58,170 nucleotides of DNA, taken from Micromonospora lutea (GTDB lineage: Bacteria > Actinomycetota > Actinomycetes > Mycobacteriales > Micromonosporaceae). The stretch lies in NCBI RefSeq assembly GCF_016863535.1, contig NZ_BOPB01000036.1, positions 1 through 58,170 on the forward strand. The letters are read 5' to 3'. Below are positions 17,009 through 26,016 of the stretch, piece after piece. A program made the translations under genes and the position numbers. The notes under the pieces are model-generated. The model worked only from the letters and a program-made list of their open reading frames with translations. It was not told the DNA's origin and did no database searches. Positions within the stretch are counted from its first letter, which is position 1, and each line of letters begins with the position of its first letter.

Positions 17009-17866
17009 TCAACGTCGGGTGGAAAAAATCCCCGGCGGAGGCGGCGTCGAGTCGACGGCGGCGTCATCGTGCACCACTGCGGCGCCTCCGGTGAAGCGGT
17101 CGAGTTCCGCGTCGGCCAGCACCCGACCAGGAAACCAGTCACCGGCGGCGCGGCGAGCCAGCGGGGCAACCGGCGGGTCCTGACGGCCGGCCACGAGCAC
17201 CAGATTGCCGTAGCGCCGGCCGCGCAACACCGCGGCATCGGCGACCAGACACGCCCGGGGCAGCACCGTCCGCACGGTGGCCACCTGACCCCGGGCGTGG
17301 CGCAACGGTGGACCGTCGGCGACGTTGGCGAGGTACCAGCCCGCCGGATTCAGCACCCGGGCCGCGTCGGCGGCGTACTCCGCCGAGGTCAGCCGGGCCG
17401 GTGTCCGAGCGCCCGCGAAGACGTCGGCGACCACCACGTCGTAGCTGGCCTCCCGGCACGAGGCGAGCACCGCCCGAGCGTCACCCACGCGGACCTTCAG
17501 GCGCGGATCGGCCCGCCACGGCAACGTCCGTCGCACCAGATCGACAAGTGCCTTGTCCACCTCGACCACCCGCTGCGTCGAACCCGGGCGGGTGGCGGCG
17601 ACATACCGGGGCAGCGTCAGCGCGCCGCCGCCCAGATGCAGCACCCGCAGCGGTGCACCTGCGGGGGCCACCAGATCGATCGCGGCGGCCAGCCGTCGGA
17701 CGTACTCGAACTCCAGATGCGTCGGGTCGGTCAGGTCCACATGCGACTGCGGTGCGCCGTCGAGCAGCAGCGTCCACGAACCGGGCCGGTCCGGATCCGG
17801 CAGCAACTCGGCGACCCCCGTGTCGACCTGCTCGGTGATCCGGTCGGCGTCGCGCCGCCGGCCCAT
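17009..17866 (-). CDS. Spermidine-synthase-like / methyltransferase-fold protein, last gene of the HerA-NurA operon
   Basis: A 285-residue Rossmann-fold protein of the spermidine synthase superfamily. The nucleotide-binding motif is LRVLHLGGGALTLPRYVA (about residues 73-90), followed by the acidic strand end RVVEVDKALVDLV and VRVGDARAVL, then the YDVVVADVFAG loop. Actinobacterial relatives are often called fused MFS/spermidine synthase, but there is no membrane part here. Polyamine synthesis is not certain; a SAM- or dcSAM-binding enzyme is safe. Its ATG shares one base with the stop of the NurA-like gene (TGATG), so it is translationally coupled to a DNA-repair operon. Confidence 0.8.
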   Translation of the reverse strand: MGRRRDADRITEQVDTGVAELLPDPDRPGSWTLLLDGAPQSHVDLTDPTHLEFEYVRRLAAAIDLVAPAGAPLRVLHLGGGALTLPRYVAATRPGSTQRVVEVDKALVDLVRRTLPWRADPRLKVRVGDARAVLASCREASYDVVVADVFAGARTPARLTSAEYAADAARVLNPAGWYLANVADGPPLRHARGQVATVRTVLPRACLVADAAVLRGRRYGNLVLVAGRQDPPVAPLARRAAGDWFPGRVLADAELDRFTGGAAVVHDDAAVDSTPPPPGIFSTRR

Positions 17867-18834
17867 CAGCGACCCGCCCGAGCGGCAGCGTTGCGGGCGG
17901 CGCCGGTCAGCGCACGATGCAGCAGCCGCGCGTCGCCCAGCCGGGAGCGCAGCAACCGCTCCAGCCCGGCGATCGGGATCAGGTTCTGCGGGGCCCGAGG
18001 GTCCTTGTACGGGCTGGAGGCGAACCGGGGCAGGGTGACCAGCGACAGGTCGGCCAACCGCACCGCCTCGGCGATCTCCAGGTCGGCGGAGCACTCCAAC
18101 CGCACGATCCCCGCCCACGGCGCACCCGTGGCCACCGGCAGCCGCAGATACCACGACCAGCCGCCCCAGGCGGTGCCGAGCCGGAACACCGGCGAGCGGT
18201 GGCCCGGCGCGAGACCGGTGACCACGGCGGTGAGTCGGGCGTCGAGGTACTGGCTGTGCTGGGTCTTGATGTAGCCGAGCGTGCGGGGCAGCTGCCGCCG
18301 GTTACGCAACGGCCCGTCCACCACCAGCAGGTCGTCGTCGGTACGCGCGGCCTCCGAGACCTGCACCTCCAGGGCCGTCAACGGCCCCTGCACCGCCGCC
18401 GGAAGCTTGGCCAGCTCGCCGGTCCCGCTGACCCGGTGTACGGCGTAGCGCACGTTGCCGGCCACCACGTCGGTGGCCGACGGGCTGGCGGTGAACAGGC
18501 CCCGCCCCACCGTGGCACCGGCCAGCTGGGCGGCACCGCGGTCCAGGTCGCACCGCACCACCCCGGCGGCGTACGAGGCGGCCAGCCCGGGAAAGGAACC
18601 GCCGTCCTCCTCGGCCGTCCAGATGCTGGCGTCGATCCGGCGTACCCCGTCGACCAGCAGCACCATGTCGGGCGCCCGCACCCCCGGGCGGGGAGCGATC
18701 GCCCGCCAGTCCACCACCGGCAGTTCGTGCTCCGCCTCGACCTGGGCGCTGCTCGGTGCGGCCGGACCGGCCGGGGACGCCTCGAACGACGCCCCGTAGC
18801 CCGGATCCCAGGCGTCGACGAAAAAGCGGTTCAC
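17866..18834 (-). CDS. NurA-like nuclease domain protein, coupled to Rad50/Mre11/HerA genes
   Basis: 322 residues from GTG 18834. Two DG motifs match the NurA active-site layout: APDMVLLVDGVRRIDA (D62) and, ~110 residues on, DDDLLVVDGPLRN (D173). LGYIKTQHSQYLDARL follows, where NurA proteins have a conserved Lys (K190). NurA is a Mn-dependent 5'-3' exonuclease and single-strand endonuclease that works with the HerA hexamer in archaeal end resection. The assignment rests on these motifs and on position: 7 bases after sbcC, in an operon with sbcD and a HerA-like ATPase. Many annotations would leave it hypothetical. Sequence similarity to archaeal NurA is low by eye, so the fold is inferred. Confidence 0.68.
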   Translation of the reverse strand: MNRFFVDAWDPGYGASFEASPAGPAAPSSAQVEAEHELPVVDWRAIAPRPGVRAPDMVLLVDGVRRIDASIWTAEEDGGSFPGLAASYAAGVVRCDLDRGAAQLAGATVGRGLFTASPSATDVVAGNVRYAVHRVSGTGELAKLPAAVQGPLTALEVQVSEAARTDDDLLVVDGPLRNRRQLPRTLGYIKTQHSQYLDARLTAVVTGLAPGHRSPVFRLGTAWGGWSWYLRLPVATGAPWAGIVRLECSADLEIAEAVRLADLSLVTLPRFASSPYKDPRAPQNLIPIAGLERLLRSRLGDARLLHRALTGAARNAAARAGR

Positions 18835-18841
18835 GACCCCA

Positions 18842-21316
18842 TCACCGGCCGGTCCGTTCCACCCGGGCCGAGCGGGCGTCCTTGTGCACCTCGAAGCGGA
18901 CCGGGATGCGCTCGGCCAGCGCCGACACATGGGTGACCACGCCGACCATGCGGTCGCCCCGGGCGGCGAGGTTCTCCAGAGTAGCGGCGACGGTGTCGAG
19001 GGTGGCCGCGTCGAGAGTGCCGAAACCCTCGTCCAACACGATCGACTCCAGGCTGGCCGCGGTGGTGGACATCCCGGCCAACTGCTCCGACAGCGCCAGC
19101 GCCAACGCCAGCGACGCCTGGAACGTCTCACCGCCGGACAACGTCCGCACCCCGCGCCGCAGCCCGGCGTCGTGGTGGTCGACCACGAAGAACTCGCCCT
19201 TGTCGTGGACCAGGTCGTACTGGCCGCCGGAGAGCTCCCGCAGGATCCCCGACGCACCGTCGACCAGCAGGTCCAGCGCCTCGGCCAGCAGCCACCGTTC
19301 GAAGTTGTTGGCCCGCAGGTGCCCCGCCAGCGCCCGAGCCACCTGCGCCTCGCGGTCGTGCCCGGCCCGCTGCTCCCGCAGTGCCCCGGCCTGCTCGCGT
19401 CGTTCGGTCAGCCGGCGCAGGTCAGCCTCGGCCCGCTCCACGGCGACGGTGGCGGCACGTACCGGATCGTCGGGGGCGGGCAGCCCGGCGTCGGCGAAGA
19501 TGCCGGCGATGCGGTCCGCCGCCGCCCCGGCTGCCGTCTCGGCTTCGACCACGGCAGCGACCAGCCCGGCCCGCTCCGACCGGCGGCGCTGCGCCTGATC
19601 CCGCGCCCACTCGGCCAACGTGGCCCAGGCGACGGCGACATCCTCGCGATCGGTGGCCGGCGGCCCGAACCGGGCCACCGCGTCGCGGGAGCCGTCGAAC
19701 CGTCGCCACGCTCCCCGAAGCCGATCCTGCGCCGCCTCCACCGCGCCCCGGGCCTTGCGGGCCGCGTCCCGGCCGGTGCGGACGGCGGTGGTGGCCGCGT
19801 CCAACCCCTGCCGCAGGCCGGCCAACTCCGCCAGCCGCGACCGCAGCGCCTCGACGCTTGCCGCACCCGCGAGTTGTTCGTCCAACTCGGCCAGGCGGGC
19901 TCGGAGGCCGTCATGTTCGGTGCGGGCACGCAGCAGCACCCGCTCCAGGTCCCGCGCGGCGGCGTCCCGCGCGGCGACGACCTTTCGGGCCGCCTCGCTC
20001 GCCACCCGGGCCGCCTTGCCGGCCGTCACCGCCCTCGTCACCGCCGAGCCGGCGGGAATCGCCGGCACCTGCGCCACCGTCTGCTCGCAGACCGGGCAGG
20101 CGTCCCCGCCGGTCAGGTGGGCCCGCAACGCCATCGCCTGGTCGGCGGTCTTCGCCTCCTCGTGCGCCTGGAAGGCCGCCGCCAGCTCCGCTTCGGCGCG
20201 CTCGGCCGCCGCCTGCGCTTCGGTCAGCGACCGTACCGCCGCGTCGTGTTCGACGCCGGCCGCCTCCATCCCGGCCCGCACCCGCTCCGCCTGATCGGAG
20301 AGCTGCTCCCGGTCGGCGTACGCCCGCAGCAGCATCCGCAAAGCGCTCTCGTCGCCGGCAGCGGTCAACTCGCCGCGCAGCTTCTCCTCACGCTCCTCGG
20401 CCAGTGACACCGCAGCCGTCGCCGCGTCGGACTCGGCCCGCGCCTCGGTCACTGCCCGGGCCACCTCGGCGACCCCGTCCGGCGCCCGGACCTCGTCCAG
20501 TGCGGCCAGGTCGGCGTCGAGCATGGCCAGCGCCGCATTGGCCTCCCGCACCGTCGTGCGGGCCACCTCCAGCTCCGGTACGGCGGCGGTCACCGCCCCG
20601 GCCAGCTCCCGCATCCGGTCGACCTGGCCGGCGGCCTGTTCCAGCGCCTCGTCGTCGATGTCGGTCAACCCGGCGAGCAACTGGTCGACAGCCTCCAGTT
20701 TCGCCTCCGCCTGCCCGGCCCGGGCGGTGGCCCGCTGCTGCACCTGCTCGTACACGCCGAGACCGAGCAGGTTGACCAGGATCTGTTGACGGGTGGCCGG
20801 GCGGGCGTGCAGGAAGTCGGCGAACTGGCCCTGCGGCAGCACCACGCAACTGGTGAACTGCTCGTACGGCAGGCCGACCGCCGCCAGCACCGCGGCGTCC
20901 ATTTCCGCCGGTGTGCCGGCCACCACCTCGCCGAGGTCGTCCGGGCTGAGCCCGGTGTCCAGCTTGGTGACGTCGAAACCCTCCGGCATCAGCTGCAGCC
21001 CGGCGCCGGCGGTCTTGACGTTGCCCCGACCGTCCCGACGCACCACCCGGGTGGCGACGTATCGGGCACCGCCGGACTCGAAGACCAGCCGGACCCGCGC
21101 CTCGGTGGCCGACGGGGCGAGCGCGTTGCCCAGCCCGCGGGTGCCGCCCCACCGGGGCACCGTGCCGTACAGCGCGAAGCAGATCGCGTCGAGCACTGTG
21201 GACTTGCCGGAACCGGTCGGCCCGACCAGGGCGAAGAAATCGGCGTCGGTGAAGTCGATGGTGGTGGCGTCGCGGAAGACGGTGAAACCGGCCAGATCCA
21301 GCCGCATCGGCCGCAT
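18842..21316 (-). CDS. sbcC: Exonuclease subunit SbcC (Rad50-like SMC ATPase)
   Basis: An 824-residue SMC-family ATPase, shorter than E. coli SbcC (~1050) but normal for actinomycetes. Walker A is GPTGSGKS (residues 32-39). The coiled coils are interrupted near residue 405 by the zinc hook GDACPVCEQTV. The ABC signature is LSGGETFQASLALALA (~725) and Walker B is SIVLDEGFGTLD (~760). With SbcD it forms the Mre11-Rad50 complex that processes double-strand ends and hairpins. Its ATG shares one base with the sbcD stop (TGATG at 21316). The NurA-like gene begins 7 bases after its stop. Confidence 0.95.
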   Translation of the reverse strand: MRPMRLDLAGFTVFRDATTIDFTDADFFALVGPTGSGKSTVLDAICFALYGTVPRWGGTRGLGNALAPSATEARVRLVFESGGARYVATRVVRRDGRGNVKTAGAGLQLMPEGFDVTKLDTGLSPDDLGEVVAGTPAEMDAAVLAAVGLPYEQFTSCVVLPQGQFADFLHARPATRQQILVNLLGLGVYEQVQQRATARAGQAEAKLEAVDQLLAGLTDIDDEALEQAAGQVDRMRELAGAVTAAVPELEVARTTVREANAALAMLDADLAALDEVRAPDGVAEVARAVTEARAESDAATAAVSLAEEREEKLRGELTAAGDESALRMLLRAYADREQLSDQAERVRAGMEAAGVEHDAAVRSLTEAQAAAERAEAELAAAFQAHEEAKTADQAMALRAHLTGGDACPVCEQTVAQVPAIPAGSAVTRAVTAGKAARVASEAARKVVAARDAAARDLERVLLRARTEHDGLRARLAELDEQLAGAASVEALRSRLAELAGLRQGLDAATTAVRTGRDAARKARGAVEAAQDRLRGAWRRFDGSRDAVARFGPPATDREDVAVAWATLAEWARDQAQRRRSERAGLVAAVVEAETAAGAAADRIAGIFADAGLPAPDDPVRAATVAVERAEADLRRLTERREQAGALREQRAGHDREAQVARALAGHLRANNFERWLLAEALDLLVDGASGILRELSGGQYDLVHDKGEFFVVDHHDAGLRRGVRTLSGGETFQASLALALALSEQLAGMSTTAASLESIVLDEGFGTLDAATLDTVAATLENLAARGDRMVGVVTHVSALAERIPVRFEVHKDARSARVERTGR

Positions 21317-22464
21317 CAGTGATCGACCTCCTCGAGCAGCTCGTCGAAGAGTTCCCGGACGCCCTCGTCGGCATGCCCCCGGTTGTCCAGGTAGTCGGCG
21401 AACAACTGCCGGGGTGAGCGGCCGGACCGTTGGGCCACCCGGGTGCCGGTGCCGGGGGCCGGCACCAGCTCCGGGTCGATCCGGATCTCCAGGGCCCGGG
21501 GCAGCAACTGCTGCACCTCCTCCCGCAGGCCGGCGCGGGGCTGCTCGCGCACGTACACCCGCAGCCAGCCCTCCGGCGGGGTGATCTCGGCGAGCTGGGC
21601 GAGGGTGCCGCGTACGGTGCGCAGCGCGGTCGCCACGGTCACCGGTTCCTCGCGGATCCGTGCCGCCGTCGTCGCGGTGACCTCGACCAGCGTCACCGCC
21701 GGGACGTTCTCCTGCTCCCCGAAGTCCACCGCGAGCGGGGCGCCGCTGTAGCGGATCGGACACGGCCCCTGCACCCGCTGGGCACGGTGCAGGTGCCCCA
21801 ACGCCACGTAGTGCGCGGTGCCGGGGAAGACCGAGGCGGGCACCGCGTACCCCATGATGGTGTGCGCGTCCCGCTCGCCGCCGCCGGTGGCCGCGCCCAC
21901 CACCGTGAGATGGGCGGTGACCAGGTGCACCCGGTCCGGCTCGTCGAAACCCTCGGTCAGCCGGGCGAGGATGCGGCCCAGATGGTCGGCGTACGTCTGG
22001 GTGCTCTCGGCGGCGGTCAGCTCGTACATCTCCACCGCGCGTACCGCGTACCGCTGGGACAGGAACGGCAACGCGGCCAGCCGCCAGCGCTCCCCGGCGG
22101 CGGTGGTGCCGTCGATGACGTGCTCGGCCGGGTCCTCCCGTACCCCGCCGCGCAGGGTGATGCCGGCGGCCTCGGCCCACGGGCGCAGCGCGTCCAGCGC
22201 CGGCCCGTTGTCGTGGTTGCCGCCGATCGCCACCACGTCCGCGCCGGTACGACGCAGCGCGGTCAACGCCCGGGTGACCAGGCGGGTCGCCTCCGGGGTC
22301 GGTGCCGCGGTGTCGTAGAGGTCACCGGCGATGACGACCAGGTCGGGCCGCTCCCGCCGGGCGATTTCGATGACCTCGGCCAGCACCTGCTTGTGCTCCT
22401 CGGCCCGTGACTGCCCCTTGAGGACCTTGCCCACGTGCCAGTCGGAGGTGTGCAGGATCTTCAT
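21316..22464 (-). CDS. sbcD: Exonuclease subunit SbcD (Mre11-like nuclease)
   Basis: A 382-residue calcineurin-like phosphoesterase with the full metal-binding set: SDWHVG (D8, H10), IAGDLYD (D48), GGNHDN, the His of TAHLTV, and ALGHLHRAQ. The C-terminal ~130 residues form the capping domain. It cuts DNA ends and hairpins in an Mn- and SbcC-dependent manner. It begins 20 bases after the stop of the HerA-like gene and overlaps sbcC by one base, so the order of translation is HerA-like, SbcD, SbcC, NurA-like. Confidence 0.95.
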   Translation of the reverse strand: MKILHTSDWHVGKVLKGQSRAEEHKQVLAEVIEIARRERPDLVVIAGDLYDTAAPTPEATRLVTRALTALRRTGADVVAIGGNHDNGPALDALRPWAEAAGITLRGGVREDPAEHVIDGTTAAGERWRLAALPFLSQRYAVRAVEMYELTAAESTQTYADHLGRILARLTEGFDEPDRVHLVTAHLTVVGAATGGGERDAHTIMGYAVPASVFPGTAHYVALGHLHRAQRVQGPCPIRYSGAPLAVDFGEQENVPAVTLVEVTATTAARIREEPVTVATALRTVRGTLAQLAEITPPEGWLRVYVREQPRAGLREEVQQLLPRALEIRIDPELVPAPGTGTRVAQRSGRSPRQLFADYLDNRGHADEGVRELFDELLEEVDH

Positions 22465-22484
22465 GCTGTCATCCCACCCCGGGG

Positions 22485-24236
22485 CTAGAAGGGAATGTCG
22501 TCGTCGGCGCCGCCGCCCGACCCGACCACCACGAACGGGTCGGCGGACTGGGTGATCGAACGCAGGGTCTGCGACGGCGCGGCTCCCGCCTCGGACACCC
22601 GCGTCGCCCAGGCGGGGAACGGGAACTCCAGACAGAGCGGCACCGGAATGTCCGGCTGGTTGACGAACATCGTGCCCGGCTTGGCCAGCAGCGCGCGTTG
22701 CCGCTGGGCCGGGGGGAGGAAACCGTACTCCGGGCGGGACGCCTCGGCCGGGTCCAGCCGGCCCACCACCCGGATGGCGGAGTTGGTGACGATGCGTCGC
22801 TCCACCTCGCTGGCGGTCTGCTGCGCGCCGATCAGGATCACCCCGAGGGAGCGGCCCCGCTCGGCGATGTCGAGCAGCACCTCCTTGATCGGGGAGGACC
22901 CCTCCCGAGGGGCGTACTTGTTCAACTCGTCGAGCACGACGAAGAGCAGCGGCCGGGCGGTGCCGGACTTCTCCTTGCGGTCGAACTCGCTCTTGAGCGT
23001 CACACCGACCACGAAGCGCTGCGCCCGATCCGGCAGGTTGTGCAGGTCGACGACGGTGACCTGGGCACTCTCGGAGGTGTTGATGCTGTGCGGGCGGCGG
23101 GTGGCCAGGTCGCCGCGAATGAGCCGGGACAGGTCCTTCTTGCTGCCGATCAACCGGCGGGCGAACGCGTTCACCGTGCCCAGACCCACCGCGCTGCCCG
23201 CCCAGTCGCCTCGGGTCTCGTCGTCGCTGAGCTGCTCCACGATGTGGTCGACCAGGTCGCCGTAGCTGCCCAGGCGGACCCCGTCGATGCTGACCCCGCC
23301 GTCGGCGGGCTGGGCGTACCGGGCCAGGTGGGCGGCGACGGAGTGGACCACCATCGTGTACTGCTGACGTTCGTCGTCGGCGTCGGCGAAGACGTACGGC
23401 AGGAGACGGTCGGCGCAGAACTCGGTGAGCGTCCAGTAGAAGCTGTCCACCCCGGTGAGCCGACTGCTCACGTCCGGGGTGCCGGACGAGTCACCGACCC
23501 GGGGCGGCGCGTACACCCGCACGTCGGGGAAGGCGTCGGCGACCAGGCCGAGTCGGGCGTACGCGGCCCGGGTCGGATCGTCGAGCCGGGCGTTCGGATG
23601 GTCGAGGAAGAGCAGATCCTCGCCCTTCACGTTGAAGATGAGCGCCTTGGCGTTGACCGCGTCGCCGCCGAGCTGACCGGAGCGGAACACCGAGTAGAGA
23701 AGGAAGGTGGCGAAGCTGGTCTTGGTGGCGACCCCGGAGATGCCGGAGATCGACACGTGCGCGCCCCGGCTGCCGTCGAGGAAGTCGGCGTTCAGATAGA
23801 CCGGCACACCGTCCCGGCCGGTGCCCATCGGGATCCGTCGTTCCATCCGGTCGAAGTGCAGCGCGCGGGCCCGGGCATCGCCTTCCGCCCGGTGCACCAC
23901 GGCACCCGGCTGCGGCGGCACGTAGAACTCGGGATCGACCCGGGTGGTGGTGATCTCGGCGGCCTCCTGCACCTGCGCGGGCAGCGTGCCGTCGGCGATG
24001 GCGAAGACGTCGGAGTCGAACTGTGCGCCCTCGTGTCGTGCCCGGACCTGGGTGACCACCCCGGCGATGGTCACCGGCTCGCGGTCGGGCAGCTCCCGCC
24101 GGGTCACCACCACGTCATCGAGCTGGAGATAGCTGCCGGGGGAGACCGCCGTCCAGAACTGCAGGGGAGTGGCGTCGGCGGTGCCGAGCACCCGGCCCAC
24201 CCCCTCGCCCGGGCCGTCGAACCCCTGGTCAGTCAT
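22485..24236 (-). CDS. HerA-like ATPase (bipolar DNA helicase/translocase family), first gene of the operon
   Basis: A 583-residue protein. Residues ~35-110 form a HAS-barrel-like N-terminal domain (VVVTRRELPDREPVTIAGVV). The P-loop region is ISGISGVATKTSF (163-175), where the usual GxGKT is replaced by a longer VATKT. Walker B is LFVVLDELNKYAP, followed by ILIGAQQTASEVERRIVTNS and IRVVGRLDP, matching the HerA/FtsK sensor and arginine-finger region. HerA forms a hexameric pump that feeds DNA to NurA. The start at ATG 24236 has GGAG seven bases upstream. About 215 bases upstream are free and should hold the operon promoter. Confidence 0.85.
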   Translation of the reverse strand: MTDQGFDGPGEGVGRVLGTADATPLQFWTAVSPGSYLQLDDVVVTRRELPDREPVTIAGVVTQVRARHEGAQFDSDVFAIADGTLPAQVQEAAEITTTRVDPEFYVPPQPGAVVHRAEGDARARALHFDRMERRIPMGTGRDGVPVYLNADFLDGSRGAHVSISGISGVATKTSFATFLLYSVFRSGQLGGDAVNAKALIFNVKGEDLLFLDHPNARLDDPTRAAYARLGLVADAFPDVRVYAPPRVGDSSGTPDVSSRLTGVDSFYWTLTEFCADRLLPYVFADADDERQQYTMVVHSVAAHLARYAQPADGGVSIDGVRLGSYGDLVDHIVEQLSDDETRGDWAGSAVGLGTVNAFARRLIGSKKDLSRLIRGDLATRRPHSINTSESAQVTVVDLHNLPDRAQRFVVGVTLKSEFDRKEKSGTARPLLFVVLDELNKYAPREGSSPIKEVLLDIAERGRSLGVILIGAQQTASEVERRIVTNSAIRVVGRLDPAEASRPEYGFLPPAQRQRALLAKPGTMFVNQPDIPVPLCLEFPFPAWATRVSEAGAAPSQTLRSITQSADPFVVVGSGGGADDDIPF

Positions 24237-24451
24237 CGGGCAACTCCGCTCGGCTGATCGTCGTGGTCGGCACACACGCCCTGCATCCTGCCGGAGGAGT
24301 ACGACAGGCCGCCACGCGACGCGGCGCAGACCACGTAACGACACCGCGCCGAACGCGCACGGCGATCGAGTTCTGACGCCGGGTGTGCGCCGGCCAGGGA
24401 AATCTTCGGGCAACTCGCGGCGGCGGCCCAACGGGTGTGGCGGGCGGCCGG

Positions 24452-25198
24452 TCAGTGTCGGGCGTGGCGGAGCAGCAGGGTGCCGTCGTCGGCGAGCAGC
24501 ACGTGCCGCAGCGGCAGGCCACGCGCCGGACTCGGTTCCCCGGCGGTGATCCGACCGGGCCCGGCCCCGGCGAGCAGGGGAGCGACCGAGAGGCACACCT
24601 CGTCGACCAGGTCGGCCGCGGTGAGGGCACCGAAGAGTTGCGGACCGCCCTCGCAGAGCACCTGACCGAGTCCGCGACGGCGCAGTTCGGCCAGCCCGGC
24701 GACCAGGTCGACGCGGCCGTCACCGCAGCGGACCAGGTCGGCCACCGCGGACAGGCCGGGGGGTGCCGTAGCGTCCCGGCGAGTGAGCACCACGGGACGT
24801 ACGGGTGCGTCCGCGAAGGCGGCCTGGGCCGGATCGAGGTTCAGGGTGCCGGAGACCACGACCAGGGTCGGGTACTCGGTCAGCCCGTGCGCGCGTCGCC
24901 AGGCCCGGCGACGCTCGTCCAGCCGGATTGCTCCGTAACCCTCGTGGCGCAGCGTGCCAGCGGCCACCAGCAGCGCGTCGCAGAGCATCCGGAGCAGCCC
25001 GAAGACCCGCTTGTCCGGCCCGCCGGACAACCCGGCCGAGTAGCCGTCGAGACTGACCGCGCCATCGACACTGGTCACGAAGTTCATCCGTAGGTGCGGT
25101 CGGTCCGCGCGGCCGTACCTGGCGATGAGCGTGTCGTCGTCCACCGGCTCGGATGACGGATCCGGCCAGAGGACGGAAATCGCCGCTCCGGCGCTCAT
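24452..25198 (-). CDS. Pyrimidine reductase family protein (RibD C-terminal / DHFR-like fold)
   Basis: A 248-residue protein of the RibD C-terminal domain family. LRMNFVTSVDGAVSLDGYSAGLSG (residues ~37-60) gives the NADPH/substrate site with the conserved SVDG. LLRMLCDALLVAAGTLRHEGYG and QVLCEGGPQLFGAL are the other family signatures. RibD reductases convert the deaminated ribitylamino-pyrimidine during riboflavin synthesis, but stand-alone actinobacterial members away from rib genes may act on other substrates. The start at ATG 25198 is chosen because the family pattern begins soon after; an upstream extension is possible. No rib genes are nearby. Confidence 0.85.
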   Translation of the reverse strand: MSAGAAISVLWPDPSSEPVDDDTLIARYGRADRPHLRMNFVTSVDGAVSLDGYSAGLSGGPDKRVFGLLRMLCDALLVAAGTLRHEGYGAIRLDERRRAWRRAHGLTEYPTLVVVSGTLNLDPAQAAFADAPVRPVVLTRRDATAPPGLSAVADLVRCGDGRVDLVAGLAELRRRGLGQVLCEGGPQLFGALTAADLVDEVCLSVAPLLAGAGPGRITAGEPSPARGLPLRHVLLADDGTLLLRHARH

Positions 25199-25349
25199 TC
25201 GCCGGCCGGACCGGTGACAGGAGGGGTGGGTCGAGGGGTACGGTGCTGGCAGTCGCACCAGTTTCGGCCCGGGCAGTCGTCGTGCCGCCGCGCCCGGCAC
25301 GCTCGGCAGATCATGCTCGCAGCCTATGCCGCGGGAGGATGGGACACCC

Positions 25350-25895
25350 ATGCCGCGTCAGATCTTCCAGCTGAGGATGTCCCTGGCCGGGGTCCGCCCG
25401 GCGATCTGGCGCCGGGTGCTGGTACCCGGCGGCTACACCCTGGATCGGGTACACCGGGTGGTGCAGCACGCGATGGGCTGGCGCGACTGTCACCTGCACT
25501 CGTTCGAGATCGACGGCGTGCAGTACGGCGAACCCGACCCGGACGGCGAGCTCGCCCTGCACGACGAGCTGGACGTCCGGCTGGACGCGGTGGTCGGCAA
25601 GGGCAGCAGGTTCCACTACACGTACGACTTCGGTGACTGGTGGGAGCATGACCTGCTGGTGGAGGACGTGTTCGCCGCCGAAGCTGACGAACGCTATCCG
25701 AGTTGCCTGGACGGGGAGCGGGCCTGCCCACCGGAGGACCTCGGCGGGCCGCAGGGTTACCTGGTCCTGCTCGCCGCGCTGGCCGAGTCGAGTCATCCGG
25801 AGCATCAGACGATGCGCGAGTGGGTGGGTGCCGGGTTCGACCCGGAGGCTTTTGACCCCGGTCGTGTCGACACGCTGCTGCGGCGTCTCTGCTGA
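25350..25895 (+). CDS. Plasmid pRiA4b ORF-3 family protein
   Basis: A 181-residue protein starting PRQIFQLRMSLAGVRPAIWR, the hallmark of the pRiA4b ORF-3 family (PF07929). Other family patterns are AMGWRDCHLHSFEI, FHYTYDFGDWWEHDLLVE and YPSCLDGERACPPEDLGGP. The family is widespread on chromosomes and plasmids and its biochemical role is unknown; the conserved acidic and His residues suggest metal or nucleic-acid binding. A GGGAGG lies 11 bases before ATG 25350. An in-frame ATG at 25326 would add 8 residues but has no site. Confidence 0.88.
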   Translation: MPRQIFQLRMSLAGVRPAIWRRVLVPGGYTLDRVHRVVQHAMGWRDCHLHSFEIDGVQYGEPDPDGELALHDELDVRLDAVVGKGSRFHYTYDFGDWWEHDLLVEDVFAAEADERYPSCLDGERACPPEDLGGPQGYLVLLAALAESSHPEHQTMREWVGAGFDPEAFDPGRVDTLLRRLC

Positions 25896-25994
25896 CTGCC
25901 GTGTCTCTCCGCTGGCCGGCCGGGTGGTCAAGGCCGCAACTCATCAGTACTTCCCGATTGTCTGTTCGGTCAAACGAGCTGCGTGGTAACGATC

Positions 25995-26008
25995 TGGGAT
26001 CGCTCCCA
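25995..26008. promoter_or_regulatory. CebR-type operator box 1 upstream of cebE
   Basis: TGGGATCGCTCCCA differs by one base from the 14-bp CebR/CelR operator TGGGAGCGCTCCCA known from Streptomyces and Thermobifida. It ends 8 bases before the -35 hexamer of the cebE promoter. Confidence 0.85.
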
Positions 26009-26016
26009 CTGGACTA

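Noticed and set aside
21316..22180. Extension of SbcC to a 1112-residue form upstream of 21316
   Set aside because: The upstream part is an Arg/Gly-rich shadow of sbcD; the SMC N-terminus with its P-loop begins at the ATG at 21316.
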